A stretch of DNA of 64,000 nucleotides from assembly GCF_018128545.1 (NCBI RefSeq), contig NZ_JAGSND010000007.1, forward strand, positions 62,001 to 126,000. Reading direction: 5' to 3'. Position numbers and translations under genes: made by a program. The notes under the pieces are model-generated. The model did no database searches. It was not told where the DNA came from and saw nothing but the letters and a program-made list of their open reading frames with translations. Positions 1 through 8,052 of this stretch are shown here, piece by piece (the first letter of the stretch is position 1; every line of letters starts with the position of its first letter). The DNA is from Sinanaerobacter chloroacetimidivorans. Its GTDB lineage: Bacteria > Bacillota > Clostridia > Peptostreptococcales > Anaerovoracaceae.

Positions 1-276
1 TGTAAGGCTCAACATGGTCGCCATCCATAACGTTCCGATATATGCCAGCCAGCGTTTCCCCTGCCGATCCATAAAATAACCGAAGAGCGGCTGAGTAAAG
101 GAGGACGTGATGGAAAAGGCTGATACGACGATCGCGGCTCGTGTGGCAGTAAATCCCTGATAGAGTACGACCAGAAATGGAAGCATCTGAGGCAGATAGT
201 TGCTATAGAGATCATTCAGCATATGTGCGATTGAGATGATTCCTATTTTGGAATATTGTATTTTAGCGGTGTTCAT
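1..276 (-). CDS. MFS transporter, N-terminal part (gene runs off the window)
   Basis: The reverse frame from the ATG at 276 stays open to the window edge and gives 92 residues. The N-terminus (IAHMLNDLYSNYLPQMLPF) followed by two hydrophobic segments and the loop GYFMDRQGKRW match the first helices and the conserved loop 2-3 motif of major facilitator transporters, most like the fosmidomycin-resistance (Fsr) subgroup. A GGAGA ribosome site precedes the ATG. It lies 14 bp after the PadR regulator gene on the same strand, so the two probably form an operon for drug or toxic-compound efflux. Substrate is unknown. Confidence 0.8.
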   Translation of the reverse strand, partial: MNTAKIQYSKIGIISIAHMLNDLYSNYLPQMLPFLVVLYQGFTATRAAIVVSAFSITSSFTQPLFGYFMDRQGKRWLAYIGTLWMATMLSLT

Positions 277-290
277 TTTAAGTCTCCGTT

Positions 291-635
291 TCATTTCTCT
301 GAGTTTGTTTTTTTGGAAGGGTACTTTGACAGAAAGAATTCTAAGTTCGCATGACATTTTTGAATGTCATCCGACAAAACATCCAGCATTTCCAAGCCTT
401 TCGGAGTGATTGAATACCACTTGACCGGATTGCCGGTTTCTTTGATTTCCCAGCTTGTTTTAACCAGCCCATTGCTTTCCATATCTTTTAAGCTGCGATA
501 TATGATTGCACTATCCGAAAAGCAGAAAGGGAGTTCTTCATCCATTTTTTTAACCAACATACGGCCATAGGCTGGTCCGTCTGACAAATGAAGCAGCAAA
601 AAAGCTGGGGTATGTCGGCTATATCGTTTCGCCAT
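291..635 (-). CDS. PadR-family transcriptional regulator
   Basis: About 114 residues with the PadR winged helix: N-terminal TPAFLLLHLSDGPAYGRML, then IIYRSLKDMESNGLV and the wing ending in WYSITPKGLEML. The ATG at 635 is preferred over the GTG nine bases upstream because AGAAGG sits 8 bases before it. The gene is directly upstream of an MFS transporter, the usual PadR arrangement in which the regulator represses its own operon until a toxic ligand binds. A near-perfect palindrome lies in its promoter region. Ligand unknown. Confidence 0.88.
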   Translation of the reverse strand: MAKRYSRHTPAFLLLHLSDGPAYGRMLVKKMDEELPFCFSDSAIIYRSLKDMESNGLVKTSWEIKETGNPVKWYSITPKGLEMLDVLSDDIQKCHANLEFFLSKYPSKKTNSEK

Positions 636-675
636 ATTGCGCACCTTCTTTCACGGGGATATACTGTAAATGACA

Positions 676-698
676 TTATACTGTTTTAAACAGTATAA
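676..698. promoter_or_regulatory. 23-bp palindrome upstream of padR-like gene, likely its operator
   Basis: Perfect odd palindrome centred on base 687, with arms TTATACTGTTT and AAACAGTATAA. It sits about 40 bp upstream of the PadR start. PadR proteins typically bind such palindromes in their own promoter, so autorepression is inferred. Confidence 0.7.
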
Positions 699-744
699 AT
701 TATATTCCTTATCTACCCGGTGTCAAGTGAAAATGCAAACAATA

Positions 745-773
745 TTGACATATGACCATAACAGGGATAAAAT
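745..773 (+). promoter_or_regulatory. Sigma-A promoter with embedded TATG-AC-CATA operator
   Basis: -35 TTGACA (745-750), 17-bp spacer, -10 TAAAAT (768-773). The first ten spacer bases are TATGACCATA, an inverted repeat TATG-NN-CATA directly abutting the -35. The same combination recurs at several other promoters in the first 20 kb. It serves the DUF364 gene. Confidence 0.75.
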
Positions 774-812
774 CAATATTGAAATCAACATTTATCTTGA
801 GGAGGGAAATGT

Positions 813-1583
813 ATGATCTTAGAACGCATTTATGCTTATGCTATGCCCAGACTTCTAGGCAGAACGATAAGAGATGTTAGAATCGGTTTGGAATTATTGG
901 CTATTGAACTCGATAATGGTCAAGTAGGGGTTACTTATGTATTAAAGAATGAAATCGGGCATACCTGCCAAACTTTTTCCAACGCCGGAAGTCTGATTGG
1001 AATGAATGCAGTGGACCTTGCGAAATGGAGCGTCATCGGTGAAGACGTAATAAGCCGGTCGTTGGGCTTAGCCGTAAGCAACTCGGTTGCTGAAATCGAT
1101 CAATTAAATTCATCTGAGAGTATGCTAGACTCTGACGCAACCATGGCGGTCAGTATTCAGCCAGAAGACACAATTGGGATTGTAGGATATATTGGTCCCG
1201 TTATCTCCAGGCTCCAGGGAAAAAAGAATCAATTATTGATTTTCGAACGTGATCAGGGTGAGGGCGACAATACCTACCCTGAAAAATCACAATCAGAATT
1301 TCTTCCAAAATGCCAAGTTGTATTTATTACAAGTTCGACGCTTATTAATGACACTCTGGAGAAACTGCTTTCTTATTGCAAGAATGCACGGGAAGTCGTG
1401 ATGGTTGGCTCCAGTACGCCGCTATACCCGGAAGCTTTTAAGGGAACAGGGGTAACGGTGTTATCAGGGACAATATGGCCGCCTGAAAACAGTAACCGAA
1501 TACTCACCGGTATCAGCCAATGCGCTGGGATGCGGCAGCTCATTAAGCACGGACAGAAGGTCTCTGTTAAAATCGTTGACTGA
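813..1583 (+). CDS. DUF4213/DUF364 (Rossmann-like, putative heavy-metal chelation) protein
   Basis: 256 residues starting at an ATG 8 bp after GAGGAGG. The N-terminal half carries the DUF4213 fold (VRIGLELLAIELDNGQVGV) and the C-terminal half the DUF364 domain (IGIVGYIGPVISRL, then VVMVGSSTPLYPEAF and the GT..W..P loop). The structurally known members have been proposed to chelate metal because the fold resembles cofactor or siderophore enzymes, but the reaction is unknown. It stands alone between its own promoter and a bidirectional terminator. Its promoter carries the shared TATG-NN-CATA box, placing it in the same inferred regulon as the NifX-like genes. Confidence 0.85.
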   Translation: MILERIYAYAMPRLLGRTIRDVRIGLELLAIELDNGQVGVTYVLKNEIGHTCQTFSNAGSLIGMNAVDLAKWSVIGEDVISRSLGLAVSNSVAEIDQLNSSESMLDSDATMAVSIQPEDTIGIVGYIGPVISRLQGKKNQLLIFERDQGEGDNTYPEKSQSEFLPKCQVVFITSSTLINDTLEKLLSYCKNAREVVMVGSSTPLYPEAFKGTGVTVLSGTIWPPENSNRILTGISQCAGMRQLIKHGQKVSVKIVD

Positions 1584-1595
1584 TAATTTTTATAT

Positions 1596-1627
1596 AACAA
1601 AAGAGCTCCATAATGAGCTCTTTTGTT
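1596..1627. terminator. Bidirectional terminator between convergent genes
   Basis: 13-bp perfect stem (AACAAAAGAGCTC / GAGCTCTTTTGTT) with loop CATAAT. It has T-rich flanks on both strands and lies between the + strand DUF364 gene and the - strand oxidoreductase. Confidence 0.85.
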
Positions 1628-1670
1628 GTGATAGGAGTTGTGAGTTTATGTTTAGTGAGATGTGAAACAA

Positions 1671-3044
1671 CTAAATTTTTAAACCTTCGTTTAAAGCAGA
1701 GCAGTTAGCAGCAATCGCATTCATCGCTGCAGCATTGATTGGATATGCGATCGGCGAGGCAGTAATCAGCGGATGGGTAGCCACCTGGAAGGTATTCAAT
1801 TCACCTGCTGTAGCTCCCTTTTGTATCGCCAGACTCAAAATATTGATTATTTCTCCTACTGAATCTCCACCGGATATTTGAGCGCCGAGAAGAACTCCTG
1901 AACATTTTGCAAACATCAACTTAATACTTATTTTCTGCATTCCAGGAAGGGAACCTGGATGGCGATCCATTGTCGTAAATTCGCCCTTAATAATACTGAA
2001 CCCTTCCTCGTCGGCTTTTGACTCAGTTAAGCCGGCAGCGGCATAAGTTCTGCCGAATACTTTCGTTGAGAACGCGCTGATTGTCCCTTTGTTTTCGCGG
2101 ACCTGCCTTAATTGAAAAGCGTTGCATCCTGCAATCTTCGCTTCCATTGCAGCGGTTGAGGCAAGCAAAACAGGAGCGTCTTTCCCGGTAAAGAAACACT
2201 TCTTTTCTGCACAATCTCCTACTGCAAATACGTCAGGATCGCTGGTTCGTGTATATTGATCAACGATAATTGCTCCTCGCTCATTTAACTTGATTCCGGC
2301 AGCTTCGGCCAATACTGCATTTGGCTTGACTCCCAGTGCAAGTATAACAAGGTCGGCTTTAATTTTATCGCCATTTTCTAATTCTACTGCCTCAACCTTT
2401 TCCGTTCCAATTATTGCTTTAACTTTTGTTTCTGTAAGAACAGAGACACCGTTTTCTTTCATGGAATTCTCAATTTCATCGGTGAAACTGCGGTCAAAAG
2501 CCTGCCATAGGCAAGCATCTGCCAATTCAACCAGCGTAACATTTTTGCCAAGCAATTTGATTTGTTCGGCGAATTCGACTCCGATAAATCCTCCGCCAAT
2601 AACGACAGCATTTTCCGCAGCATTGACTTTTTCCAAAACAGTATTAAGATAGTTTTGATTCTTTAGGATAGGAATAACATTTTCCAAGTCATGACCTGGA
2701 ATGAATTTCGGGATAATCGGAAGAGATCCTGTCGCAATGACCAGTTTTTTGTATTGATAAATTTCATTGCCTTCGGTTGCAACTGTTTTCGTCTCCGGAT
2801 CAATTTTTGTAACCTGATCAATACTTAAATGGATATTGGCGTCCAATAAACCGGCATCAGGAATCACATTCTTATCCGTACTATGTAACGTGCCATAGAT
2901 ATACGGTATACCGCAAGGGACCATGACCTTTTCGGTATTCCTGATTACGGTAATATCAATATTTCCGTATGCTTTTCTTGCGGTGGTGGCACTCAGAATA
3001 CCGCCGGCGCTTCCGCCTATAACCAATAAATCAGTTGATTTCAT
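1671..3044 (-). CDS. FAD-dependent pyridine nucleotide-disulfide oxidoreductase, CoA-disulfide/polysulfide reductase-like
   Basis: 457 residues with an N-terminal FAD Rossmann motif (VIGGSAGG), a second nucleotide motif (VVIGGGFIGVEFAEQ), the second FAD motif (DVFAVGDCAE) and a C-terminal dimerisation domain. The single active-site cysteine is present in VPCGIPYIYG near residue 44, as in CoA-disulfide reductases, NADH oxidases and NAD(P)H polysulfide/persulfide reductases. It reduces a disulfide, persulfide or oxygen with NAD(P)H; the exact substrate cannot be read. It follows an ArsR-type regulator by 30 bp, so sulfur-species control is plausible. No C-terminal rhodanese domain is fused. Confidence 0.85.
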   Translation of the reverse strand: MKSTDLLVIGGSAGGILSATTARKAYGNIDITVIRNTEKVMVPCGIPYIYGTLHSTDKNVIPDAGLLDANIHLSIDQVTKIDPETKTVATEGNEIYQYKKLVIATGSLPIIPKFIPGHDLENVIPILKNQNYLNTVLEKVNAAENAVVIGGGFIGVEFAEQIKLLGKNVTLVELADACLWQAFDRSFTDEIENSMKENGVSVLTETKVKAIIGTEKVEAVELENGDKIKADLVILALGVKPNAVLAEAAGIKLNERGAIIVDQYTRTSDPDVFAVGDCAEKKCFFTGKDAPVLLASTAAMEAKIAGCNAFQLRQVRENKGTISAFSTKVFGRTYAAAGLTESKADEEGFSIIKGEFTTMDRHPGSLPGMQKISIKLMFAKCSGVLLGAQISGGDSVGEIINILSLAIQKGATAGELNTFQVATHPLITASPIAYPINAAAMNAIAANCSALNEGLKI

Positions 3045-3074
3045 TAAATTATCCTCCTTAATTATTTACATGAG

Positions 3075-3386
3075 TTATTCCTGATCGGAGAAAAACTCAT
3101 TGATAACTGCTTGAACTAAATTTTTCACTTTTTCGTCGCTGATAGAATAATAAATATTAGTCCCTTCACGCCTTCCTACGATTATTTTACTGGCCTTTAA
3201 CTTGGAAAGATGCTGTGATACCGTTGCCTGAGCTTCATCGAGACAATGCTGCATATCACCGACGTTCACATGATCCTTTTCACATAGAGTTTTTACAATA
3301 CAAAGCCTTTGCGGATGAGCCAGAGCCTTTAAAATCTCAGCGACCTCAGTAAAAGATTCCGGATCTGTACGATATACATGATTCAT
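3075..3386 (-). CDS. ArsR/SmtB-family regulator
   Basis: 103 residues with the winged helix ILKALAHPQRLCIV, AQATVSQHLSKLKASKIIV and the wing GRREGTNIYYSI. The ELCVC metal site of arsenic-type ArsR is absent; cysteines lie near residues 30, 36 and 48 instead. With a CoA-disulfide/polysulfide reductase-like gene directly downstream, a reactive sulfur or thiol signal is one reasonable guess. AGGAG precedes the ATG. AT-rich inverted repeats in the 100 bp upstream look like its operator. Confidence 0.87.
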   Translation of the reverse strand: MNHVYRTDPESFTEVAEILKALAHPQRLCIVKTLCEKDHVNVGDMQHCLDEAQATVSQHLSKLKASKIIVGRREGTNIYYSISDEKVKNLVQAVINEFFSDQE

Positions 3387-3404
3387 TTGCTATTCTCCTA
3401 GCGC

Positions 3405-3448
3405 ATATATTCGAGATTTAATATATATGAATTATTGAATATATTATA
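3405..3448 (-). promoter_or_regulatory. Putative ArsR operator and -10 of the arsR/oxidoreductase operon
   Basis: Inverted repeat ATATATTC (3405-3412) / GAATATAT (3437-3444), with additional ATATGAAT and TTGAATAT half sites between. A reverse-strand TATAAT lies at 3448-3443. Long AT-rich inverted repeats next to -10 are typical ArsR/SmtB operators. Confidence 0.5.
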
Positions 3449-3488
3449 ACACTTCTCATTTTAATAGCAATAGGAAACGAAAAAATAA

Positions 3489-3516
3489 TTGACATATGAC
3501 CATAATGTAATATAAT
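3489..3516 (+). promoter_or_regulatory. Promoter with TATG-AC-CATA box
   Basis: TTGACA (3489-3494), immediately TATGACCATA, 16-bp spacer, TATAAT (3511-3516). A second half-like copy CATATGCCCA lies near 3533, downstream of the start site. It drives the DUF5320 gene and belongs to the recurrent box set. Confidence 0.75.
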
Positions 3517-3565
3517 AAAAGTAGGTAAAGTAGCATATGCCCAAAACAATCGGGAGGTGATTGAA

Positions 3566-3781
3566 ATGCCCAATAGGGATGGAACAGGTCCACTTGGAAC
3601 CGGCGCAGCAGGCCCATTTTTATGCAGAGGCTTAGGTTCGGGATTAAGATGCGGGAGAGGCGGATTGTACGATCCATTTGAAGTGGATGAAAAAGAACTG
3701 CTTACTGCCCAAAAAGACATTCTTGAGAGAAGGCTAAACTCGGTCAATAAACAACTGGATAAGTTTCAAGGCGGTGAATAA
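3566..3781 (+). CDS. DUF5320 family small Gly-rich protein
   Basis: 71 residues beginning MPNRDGTGPLGTGAAGPF with a Cys/Gly/Arg-rich N-terminus (CRGLGSGLRCGRGG) and an acidic/coiled C-terminus ending in a predicted helix (LLTAQKDILERRLNSVNKQLDKF). This is the layout of DUF5320 proteins, usually encoded beside NifX-like and Mrp-like Fe-S ATPase genes in anaerobes. The ATG after GGGAGGTGATTGAA is taken as start. Function unknown. Its promoter has the shared box and a terminator hairpin follows immediately, so it is monocistronic. Confidence 0.8.
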   Translation: MPNRDGTGPLGTGAAGPFLCRGLGSGLRCGRGGLYDPFEVDEKELLTAQKDILERRLNSVNKQLDKFQGGE

Positions 3782-3806
3782 GTAACAGGGTTTATCCCTG
3801 TTACTT
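3780..3806 (+). terminator. Hairpin after DUF5320 gene
   Basis: 11-bp stem AAGTAACAGGG / CCCTGTTACTT with a 5-base loop, overlapping the stop codon and followed by a short T-rich run. Confidence 0.7.
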
Positions 3807-3879
3807 ATTTCAGTAAGCTGAAATAGTCATTGATAATTCATAAAGAAAATGGATCGATTATAAAAGGGGAGTCCCGATC

Positions 3880-4416
3880 ATGAAACAAATAAATGTAGCC
3901 AACTCAATGCTGATAGGACAAAAGGCGCCAAACTTTATAGCGTCCGCCTATGGAAATTTGATTAGGTATCCAGAGGATTTTTCGGGGAAATGGGTTGTAT
4001 TATTTAATCTCCCAAAAGATCTTACACCAAGCATAATCCAAGAATCAAATGGCTTAACTTTAATTTTAGATGAGTTTGAAAATATGAATACAGCGCTAGT
4101 TGGATTTTGCATTGACTCAATATACAAATACATTTATTGTTTTGACAGCTACAAGCAACTAGACGGAAGAATGAAACGCTATGCTGATTATTTGCCTATT
4201 GTTGAAGATGTCGATAAATCAATAGCCAGAGAGTTTTTCTTGATTTCTGAAGAGAAAGCTATTGAGTCTGTGGTGATCATTGATTCGAATGGCATCATCC
4301 GCAGCCAACTAAATTATGAAAACCCGACCTGGGGGAAATTATTTGAGATAAAGAATATCATTCAGGCACTTCAATATTCTGATCTGGAAAGCACCCGTGA
4401 AGAAGATGGAAATTGA
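3880..4416 (+). CDS. Peroxiredoxin-fold protein lacking the peroxidatic cysteine
   Basis: 178 residues with the AhpC/TSA fold: IGQKAPNF at the N-terminus, WVVLFNLPKDLTPSI where peroxiredoxins have PxDFTPxC, then VDSIYKYI-like and IIDSNGIIRSQL segments. By this alignment the peroxidatic Cys position is Ile52, while the T and P of the motif are kept, so a normal peroxidase cycle is unlikely. GGGGAG precedes the ATG. The next promoter overlaps its stop codon. It may act as a binding or regulatory homologue; function is unknown. Confidence 0.75.
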   Translation: MKQINVANSMLIGQKAPNFIASAYGNLIRYPEDFSGKWVVLFNLPKDLTPSIIQESNGLTLILDEFENMNTALVGFCIDSIYKYIYCFDSYKQLDGRMKRYADYLPIVEDVDKSIAREFFLISEEKAIESVVIIDSNGIIRSQLNYENPTWGKLFEIKNIIQALQYSDLESTREEDGN

Positions 4417-4441
4417 CGTATGCTCATTATTGGATTAAAAT
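4413..4441 (+). promoter_or_regulatory. Promoter with TATG-CT-CAT(T) box overlapping a stop codon
   Basis: TTGACG (4413-4418) followed directly by TATGCTCATT, 17-bp spacer and TAAAAT (4436-4441). The TGA inside the -35 is the stop of the preceding gene. It drives the NifX-like gene and the genes behind it. Confidence 0.7.
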
Positions 4442-4471
4442 ATTTATAAAAGATAACAAACTGGAGGAAGA

Positions 4472-4864
4472 ATGAATATTGGAATAGCGGTTGACGGCAA
4501 AAGCTTAAACAGCATGGTGTCAGAGGAATTTTGCGGGTGTAATTATTTATTGGTTGTTACGGTTAATGACCACTTATTTGGGGAACCGTCTGAAATTATT
4601 AGAACAATAGTGATTGAAAATGAAAATGATAATCCTGAATTCAATCTGGCGCTGGAATTAGTGCATCATAACTGTGAAGCGGTAATTACAGGTGTTCTGC
4701 AACCATCAGAATTTGAATTGATTGCAGATTCTTGTATCACAAGATACCATGGAACAGGGCTTCAAGCATCTATTGCATTGGAAAAGATGGAGAAACGTGA
4801 ATTAAATATGATCCGCAATCTGGAAGGAACGAGTAACTGCGATGATCACTATCATAAGCATTAA
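4472..4864 (+). CDS. NifB/NifX-family (dinitrogenase Fe-Mo cofactor biosynthesis fold) protein
   Basis: 130 residues: MNIGIAVDGKSLNSMVSEEFCGCNYLLVV matches the N-terminal strand-loop of NifX/NafY-like cluster-binding proteins, followed by the alternating alpha/beta fold (ALELVHHNCEAVITGV) and a His-rich tail. Such proteins bind Fe-S or Fe-Mo clusters outside nitrogen fixation too; no nif structural genes are visible. GGAGG lies 5-6 bp before the ATG. It starts a run of closely spaced redox genes (C_GCAxxG_C_C, CGGC, thioredoxin-like, permease). Confidence 0.8.
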   Translation: MNIGIAVDGKSLNSMVSEEFCGCNYLLVVTVNDHLFGEPSEIIRTIVIENENDNPEFNLALELVHHNCEAVITGVLQPSEFELIADSCITRYHGTGLQASIALEKMEKRELNMIRNLEGTSNCDDHYHKH

Positions 4865-4881
4865 AAAGAAGGAGAACAACC

Positions 4882-5322
4882 ATGAGTGAAGAAATGGCAA
4901 TTGAAATGAGAAACAAAGCGGGGAATTATTTTAAGAAAGGATATAATTGTGCTGAAGCGGTATTTTTAACTTATCGCGAATTATTGGCGCCCGAGTTGGA
5001 TCCTTCTTTGGTCCGTCTGATGACCGGATTCGGAGGCGGTCTGGGAGAAAGCGGCTGTATGTGCGGCGCATTGACCGGATCGATCACTGCGCTGAATCTG
5101 ATCAAAGGAAGATCGACAAATCAGACATCAAGGGATGAAGCCTATCAACTGGCTAGGGAGTTTACTGATAAATTCACCGAAAAATATGGTGTAACCTGCT
5201 GCCGTGCATTAAACCCGTACCCATTTGAGACAAAAGAACACTTGACTAATTGCCTGAAAATTACCGGGAATACAAGTAAAATGCTTGCGGAATTTCTTGA
5301 GGAGAAAGGACTGGTAGAATAA
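4882..5322 (+). CDS. C_GCAxxG_C_C family redox protein
   Basis: 146 residues with the defining pattern: YNCAEAVFLTYRE, then GFGGGLGESGCMCGALTGS and the later CCR and NCLK cysteines. The family is found in anaerobes next to redox and metal proteins and is thought to be redox-active or to bind a cofactor; its reaction is not known. AAGGAG precedes the ATG and the next start follows by 2 bp, so translation is coupled. Confidence 0.85.
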   Translation: MSEEMAIEMRNKAGNYFKKGYNCAEAVFLTYRELLAPELDPSLVRLMTGFGGGLGESGCMCGALTGSITALNLIKGRSTNQTSRDEAYQLAREFTDKFTEKYGVTCCRALNPYPFETKEHLTNCLKITGNTSKMLAEFLEEKGLVE

Positions 5323-5323
5323 G

Positions 5324-5656
5324 ATGAAAGTTGGAGTTATCAGGTGTATGCAGACGGAAGATATGTGCCCAGGAACGACGGATTTTAAGATTATTAAAGA
5401 AAAGAAACTTGCTTTCGAGGGCGTTCAGGATGAAATTGAAATTGTAGGCTTTATTTCCTGCGGAGGATGCCCGGGAAAGAAAGCGGTAACCAGAGCCGCA
5501 GAAATGGTAAAAAGAGGAGTTGATACGATCGCATTTGCCTCGTGTATCACGAAAGGGAATCCGATCGGTTTTGCTTGCCCTCATGCTGAGAAGATGAAGG
5601 CGGCTATTATAGAAAAAGTCGGTAAGGATATCGTTATTTTAGATTACACCCATTAA
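5324..5656 (+). CDS. CGGC domain protein (putative metal binding)
   Basis: 110 residues with the eponymous ISCGGCPGKK motif near residue 46, a preceding RCMQTEDMCPG segment and later FASCITKG and ACPHAEKM cysteines. CGGC domains are putative metal-binding modules of anaerobes with unknown reaction. It begins 2 bp after the previous gene and is followed at 22 bp by a thioredoxin-like gene, within one redox operon. Confidence 0.85.
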   Translation: MKVGVIRCMQTEDMCPGTTDFKIIKEKKLAFEGVQDEIEIVGFISCGGCPGKKAVTRAAEMVKRGVDTIAFASCITKGNPIGFACPHAEKMKAAIIEKVGKDIVILDYTH

Positions 5657-5677
5657 TAGTACATAGGGAGGTTTGTT

Positions 5678-6151
5678 ATGCATGAAATCATAATTATTGG
5701 AACCGTTCCGCCTTGTCCAAGATGCAAACTGCTTACAGATGTCGTGACGGAAAAGGCGAAGAAGCTTGAATTGATTGTAAATATCCAACATATTTCCTAT
5801 ACAAGTGAAGAAGCGGCAGAACTGGCTGAGAGAGCTGGGCTGAAACCCGGAACGGCAAAGGACGTCGCAAAGATAATCGGGCAAGACATAAGCCTTGAGA
5901 AAATGCCAAAGGCTTCCGAACTGTCAGAGTTGGATTATATCAAGAATCTGGAGCCAGAGATGATGCAATTTGAGAGTCTTTTTCGAGAGGTATATATTTT
6001 AGATAACTGGTTGAGGAATTTTGAGAACCGGGCAAAAGCCGTCGGCATCCTGATGACGCCGGCGCTGGTTATCGATGGTGAGATTAAATACAACGGAAGC
6101 GTTCCGGATCTGTCACTGATCAATGAACTTCTGGGCGAACTGAAACGATAA
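5678..6151 (+). CDS. Thioredoxin/glutaredoxin-fold protein with CPRC motif
   Basis: 157 residues. The N-terminus IIIIGTVPPCPRCKLL has a CxxC active site on the first strand-helix; the C-terminus AVGILMTPALVIDGEIKYNGSVPDL carries the cis-Pro and last strands of the small MTH895-type thioredoxins. About 80 residues are inserted between these halves, longer than the usual 75-residue family. GGGAGG precedes the ATG. It lies just upstream of a YraQ-type permease; such permeases are commonly paired with these thioredoxins, so a shared thiol or metalloid role is inferred. Confidence 0.8.
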   Translation: MHEIIIIGTVPPCPRCKLLTDVVTEKAKKLELIVNIQHISYTSEEAAELAERAGLKPGTAKDVAKIIGQDISLEKMPKASELSELDYIKNLEPEMMQFESLFREVYILDNWLRNFENRAKAVGILMTPALVIDGEIKYNGSVPDLSLINELLGELKR

Positions 6152-6175
6152 ATTGGTTGCAGGAGCAACAGTGAA

Positions 6176-7180
6176 ATGCAAGATAAGAAATCGTTAGGCA
6201 TATCCCTTTGGGTTATAGGACTTTCTGCTGGCTACTTCATATTTTCCCTGTTCAGAGCGGCATGGAACATTGATTTGTCAGCCCTTCGAGTCTTCAATAC
6301 AGTATTTATCAGTATATTAATGCAGGCGCTGCCTTTTATGTTGGTCGGGGCCTTTGTTTCATCTGCCATGCATGTTTTTTTATCGGATGAATTTCTGATT
6401 AGAATTTTCCCGACGAAATACGGGATTGGTTTTTTAACCGCTATGCTGGGCGGGATCTTTTTCCCTGTATGTGAATGCGCAATTGTTCCGGTCACAACCG
6501 GACTCGTAAAAAAGGGCGTTTCCCTTCCCATCGCTCTGACATTTATGTTTTCGGCGCCGATCATCAACCCGATCGTGATCATATCCACATTATATGCTTT
6601 CCCGGGGCATCCCGAAGTGGCTCTCATAAGGGTATGCTTCGGACTGCTTATTGCTATTGTGATTGGATTGATTGTCATGGCTCTCGGTATCCGGATGCCT
6701 CTGCTTCCACATGAGAACCACCACGGATGTGATTGCGGCTGCCATGAAGAGCATATTAAAAACGATCCGGTTGTGTCAAAAATAAAGAGGTTATTTTTAC
6801 ATTCCGGTGAGGAATTCTTCGATGTTGGAAAATATCTTATCCTAGGTGCTTTCATAACAGCCTTGGTTCAGACTTTCGTACCAAGATCGGTATTTGAAAA
6901 TTTACTGTCGAGAAACACTCTGGCCCTTCTCGTTATGATGACGGCAGCCTTTCTATTTTCTGCCTGCTCAACCTCGGATGCCTTCATTGCCAGGAGTTTT
7001 TCTGACCGGTTTACCATCGGTTCTATCATGGGTTTTCTGGTATTTGGACCGATGATGGATATCAAGAATATGCTGATGCTTTTTGGAAGTTTTAAAAAAT
7101 CATTTGTCATATTCCTTTGTGTACTTGTTTTCCTTATCAACCTTATTATGCTCAGTGTTTTAAGCAGACTGCTTTTATAA
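6176..7180 (+). CDS. YraQ/DUF318-family permease
   Basis: 334 residues, about eight hydrophobic segments in two repeats. Conserved signatures are present: GGIFFPVCECAIVPVTTGLVKKGV and FSAPIINPIVI in the first half, FLFSACSTSDAFIAR in the second. The central cytoplasmic loop is His/Cys-rich (HENHHGCDCGCHEEH), suggesting metal contact. Relatives include the ArsP organoarsenical exporters, but substrates of most are unknown. It pairs with the TIGR03943 gene starting 12 bp downstream, a constant neighbour of this permease subgroup. Confidence 0.88.
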   Translation: MQDKKSLGISLWVIGLSAGYFIFSLFRAAWNIDLSALRVFNTVFISILMQALPFMLVGAFVSSAMHVFLSDEFLIRIFPTKYGIGFLTAMLGGIFFPVCECAIVPVTTGLVKKGVSLPIALTFMFSAPIINPIVIISTLYAFPGHPEVALIRVCFGLLIAIVIGLIVMALGIRMPLLPHENHHGCDCGCHEEHIKNDPVVSKIKRLFLHSGEEFFDVGKYLILGAFITALVQTFVPRSVFENLLSRNTLALLVMMTAAFLFSACSTSDAFIARSFSDRFTIGSIMGFLVFGPMMDIKNMLMLFGSFKKSFVIFLCVLVFLINLIMLSVLSRLLL

Positions 7181-7191
7181 AGGCTACAGCT

Positions 7192-8013
7192 ATGAGAATG
7201 AAAAACATGAATTTTAAAATAGTATTTCAAATAGCAATTTTACTGGGCTATGCGGCTTTCTTTCTCAAATCGATATGGAACGGTACGGTCAGTATGTATG
7301 TACATCCAAGGATCATTCCATTTTTGATATTTGCTGCTGCTGCAATGCTTGTGATTGCTGTTTTGTTGCTAGGAAGCATTGTCCGGGGGAGGGGAGAGAA
7401 GGTAAGCTTGCTGCCCTTGCTTTTTTACGCAATACCGGCGATTATGGCTTTCACGATTCCGCCGCAATCTTTCGATTCAAATACAGCTACAATCGGAGAG
7501 ATTCAATTAAAAAGCGGAACATACGGAAGCAGCAATCTGTTTTCTCTTCGGGAAACACGGCATAAGAATTCGCAGAATGAAATGTCCGGTTTGGCAGATG
7601 CGGATACGGGAACTAATACAACGCCTGAAGAAAATCCTGGCGGTACAAAATCCATGCTCTATATGGATACCGATAATTTCGTGGATTGCATGAACGATGT
7701 TTATGAAGACATAGACAGTTATATTGGTATGCCGATAGAAGCTGTCGGTTTTGTCTACCGTGATGAGAATCAGTTTAAAGCCGATGAATTTGTAACAGCT
7801 AGGCTGATGATGGTCTGCTGTGCTGCAGATATGCAGCCGGTAGGTTTCTTATGCAGGTATGACAAGACCGGTACGCTTAAAGCAGACACGTGGGTAAAAG
7901 TTGATGGAACAATTGACAAGACGGAATTCAGCGGGGACACAATTCCGTATATAAAAGTCGATAACGTTCAGCCGGCCGAAAAGCCGGATAATAACTACAT
8001 CTATCCTTACTGA
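7192..8013 (+). CDS. TIGR03943/DUF1980 putative permease partner protein
   Basis: About 273 residues from the ATG at 7192: two N-terminal membrane segments (IVFQIAILLGYAAFFL and IPFLIFAAAAMLVIAVLLL), a third short one, then a soluble C-terminal domain with LMMVCCAADMQPVGF and WVKVDGTIDK. This is the TIGR03943 architecture and it follows the YraQ-type permease as expected. The two probably form one membrane complex; the substrate is unknown. A strong hairpin ends the operon. Confidence 0.85.
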   Translation: MRMKNMNFKIVFQIAILLGYAAFFLKSIWNGTVSMYVHPRIIPFLIFAAAAMLVIAVLLLGSIVRGRGEKVSLLPLLFYAIPAIMAFTIPPQSFDSNTATIGEIQLKSGTYGSSNLFSLRETRHKNSQNEMSGLADADTGTNTTPEENPGGTKSMLYMDTDNFVDCMNDVYEDIDSYIGMPIEAVGFVYRDENQFKADEFVTARLMMVCCAADMQPVGFLCRYDKTGTLKADTWVKVDGTIDKTEFSGDTIPYIKVDNVQPAEKPDNNYIYPY

Positions 8014-8015
8014 AA

Positions 8016-8049
8016 ATGCCCCATCTTCATTTGATTGAAGATGGGGCAT
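8016..8049. terminator. Bidirectional terminator between convergent operons
   Basis: 14-bp perfect stem (ATGCCCCATCTTCA / TGAAGATGGGGCAT) with a 6-base loop. A T-run follows on the reverse strand. It separates the permease operon from cbiMN. Confidence 0.85.
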
Positions 8050-8052
8050 CGC

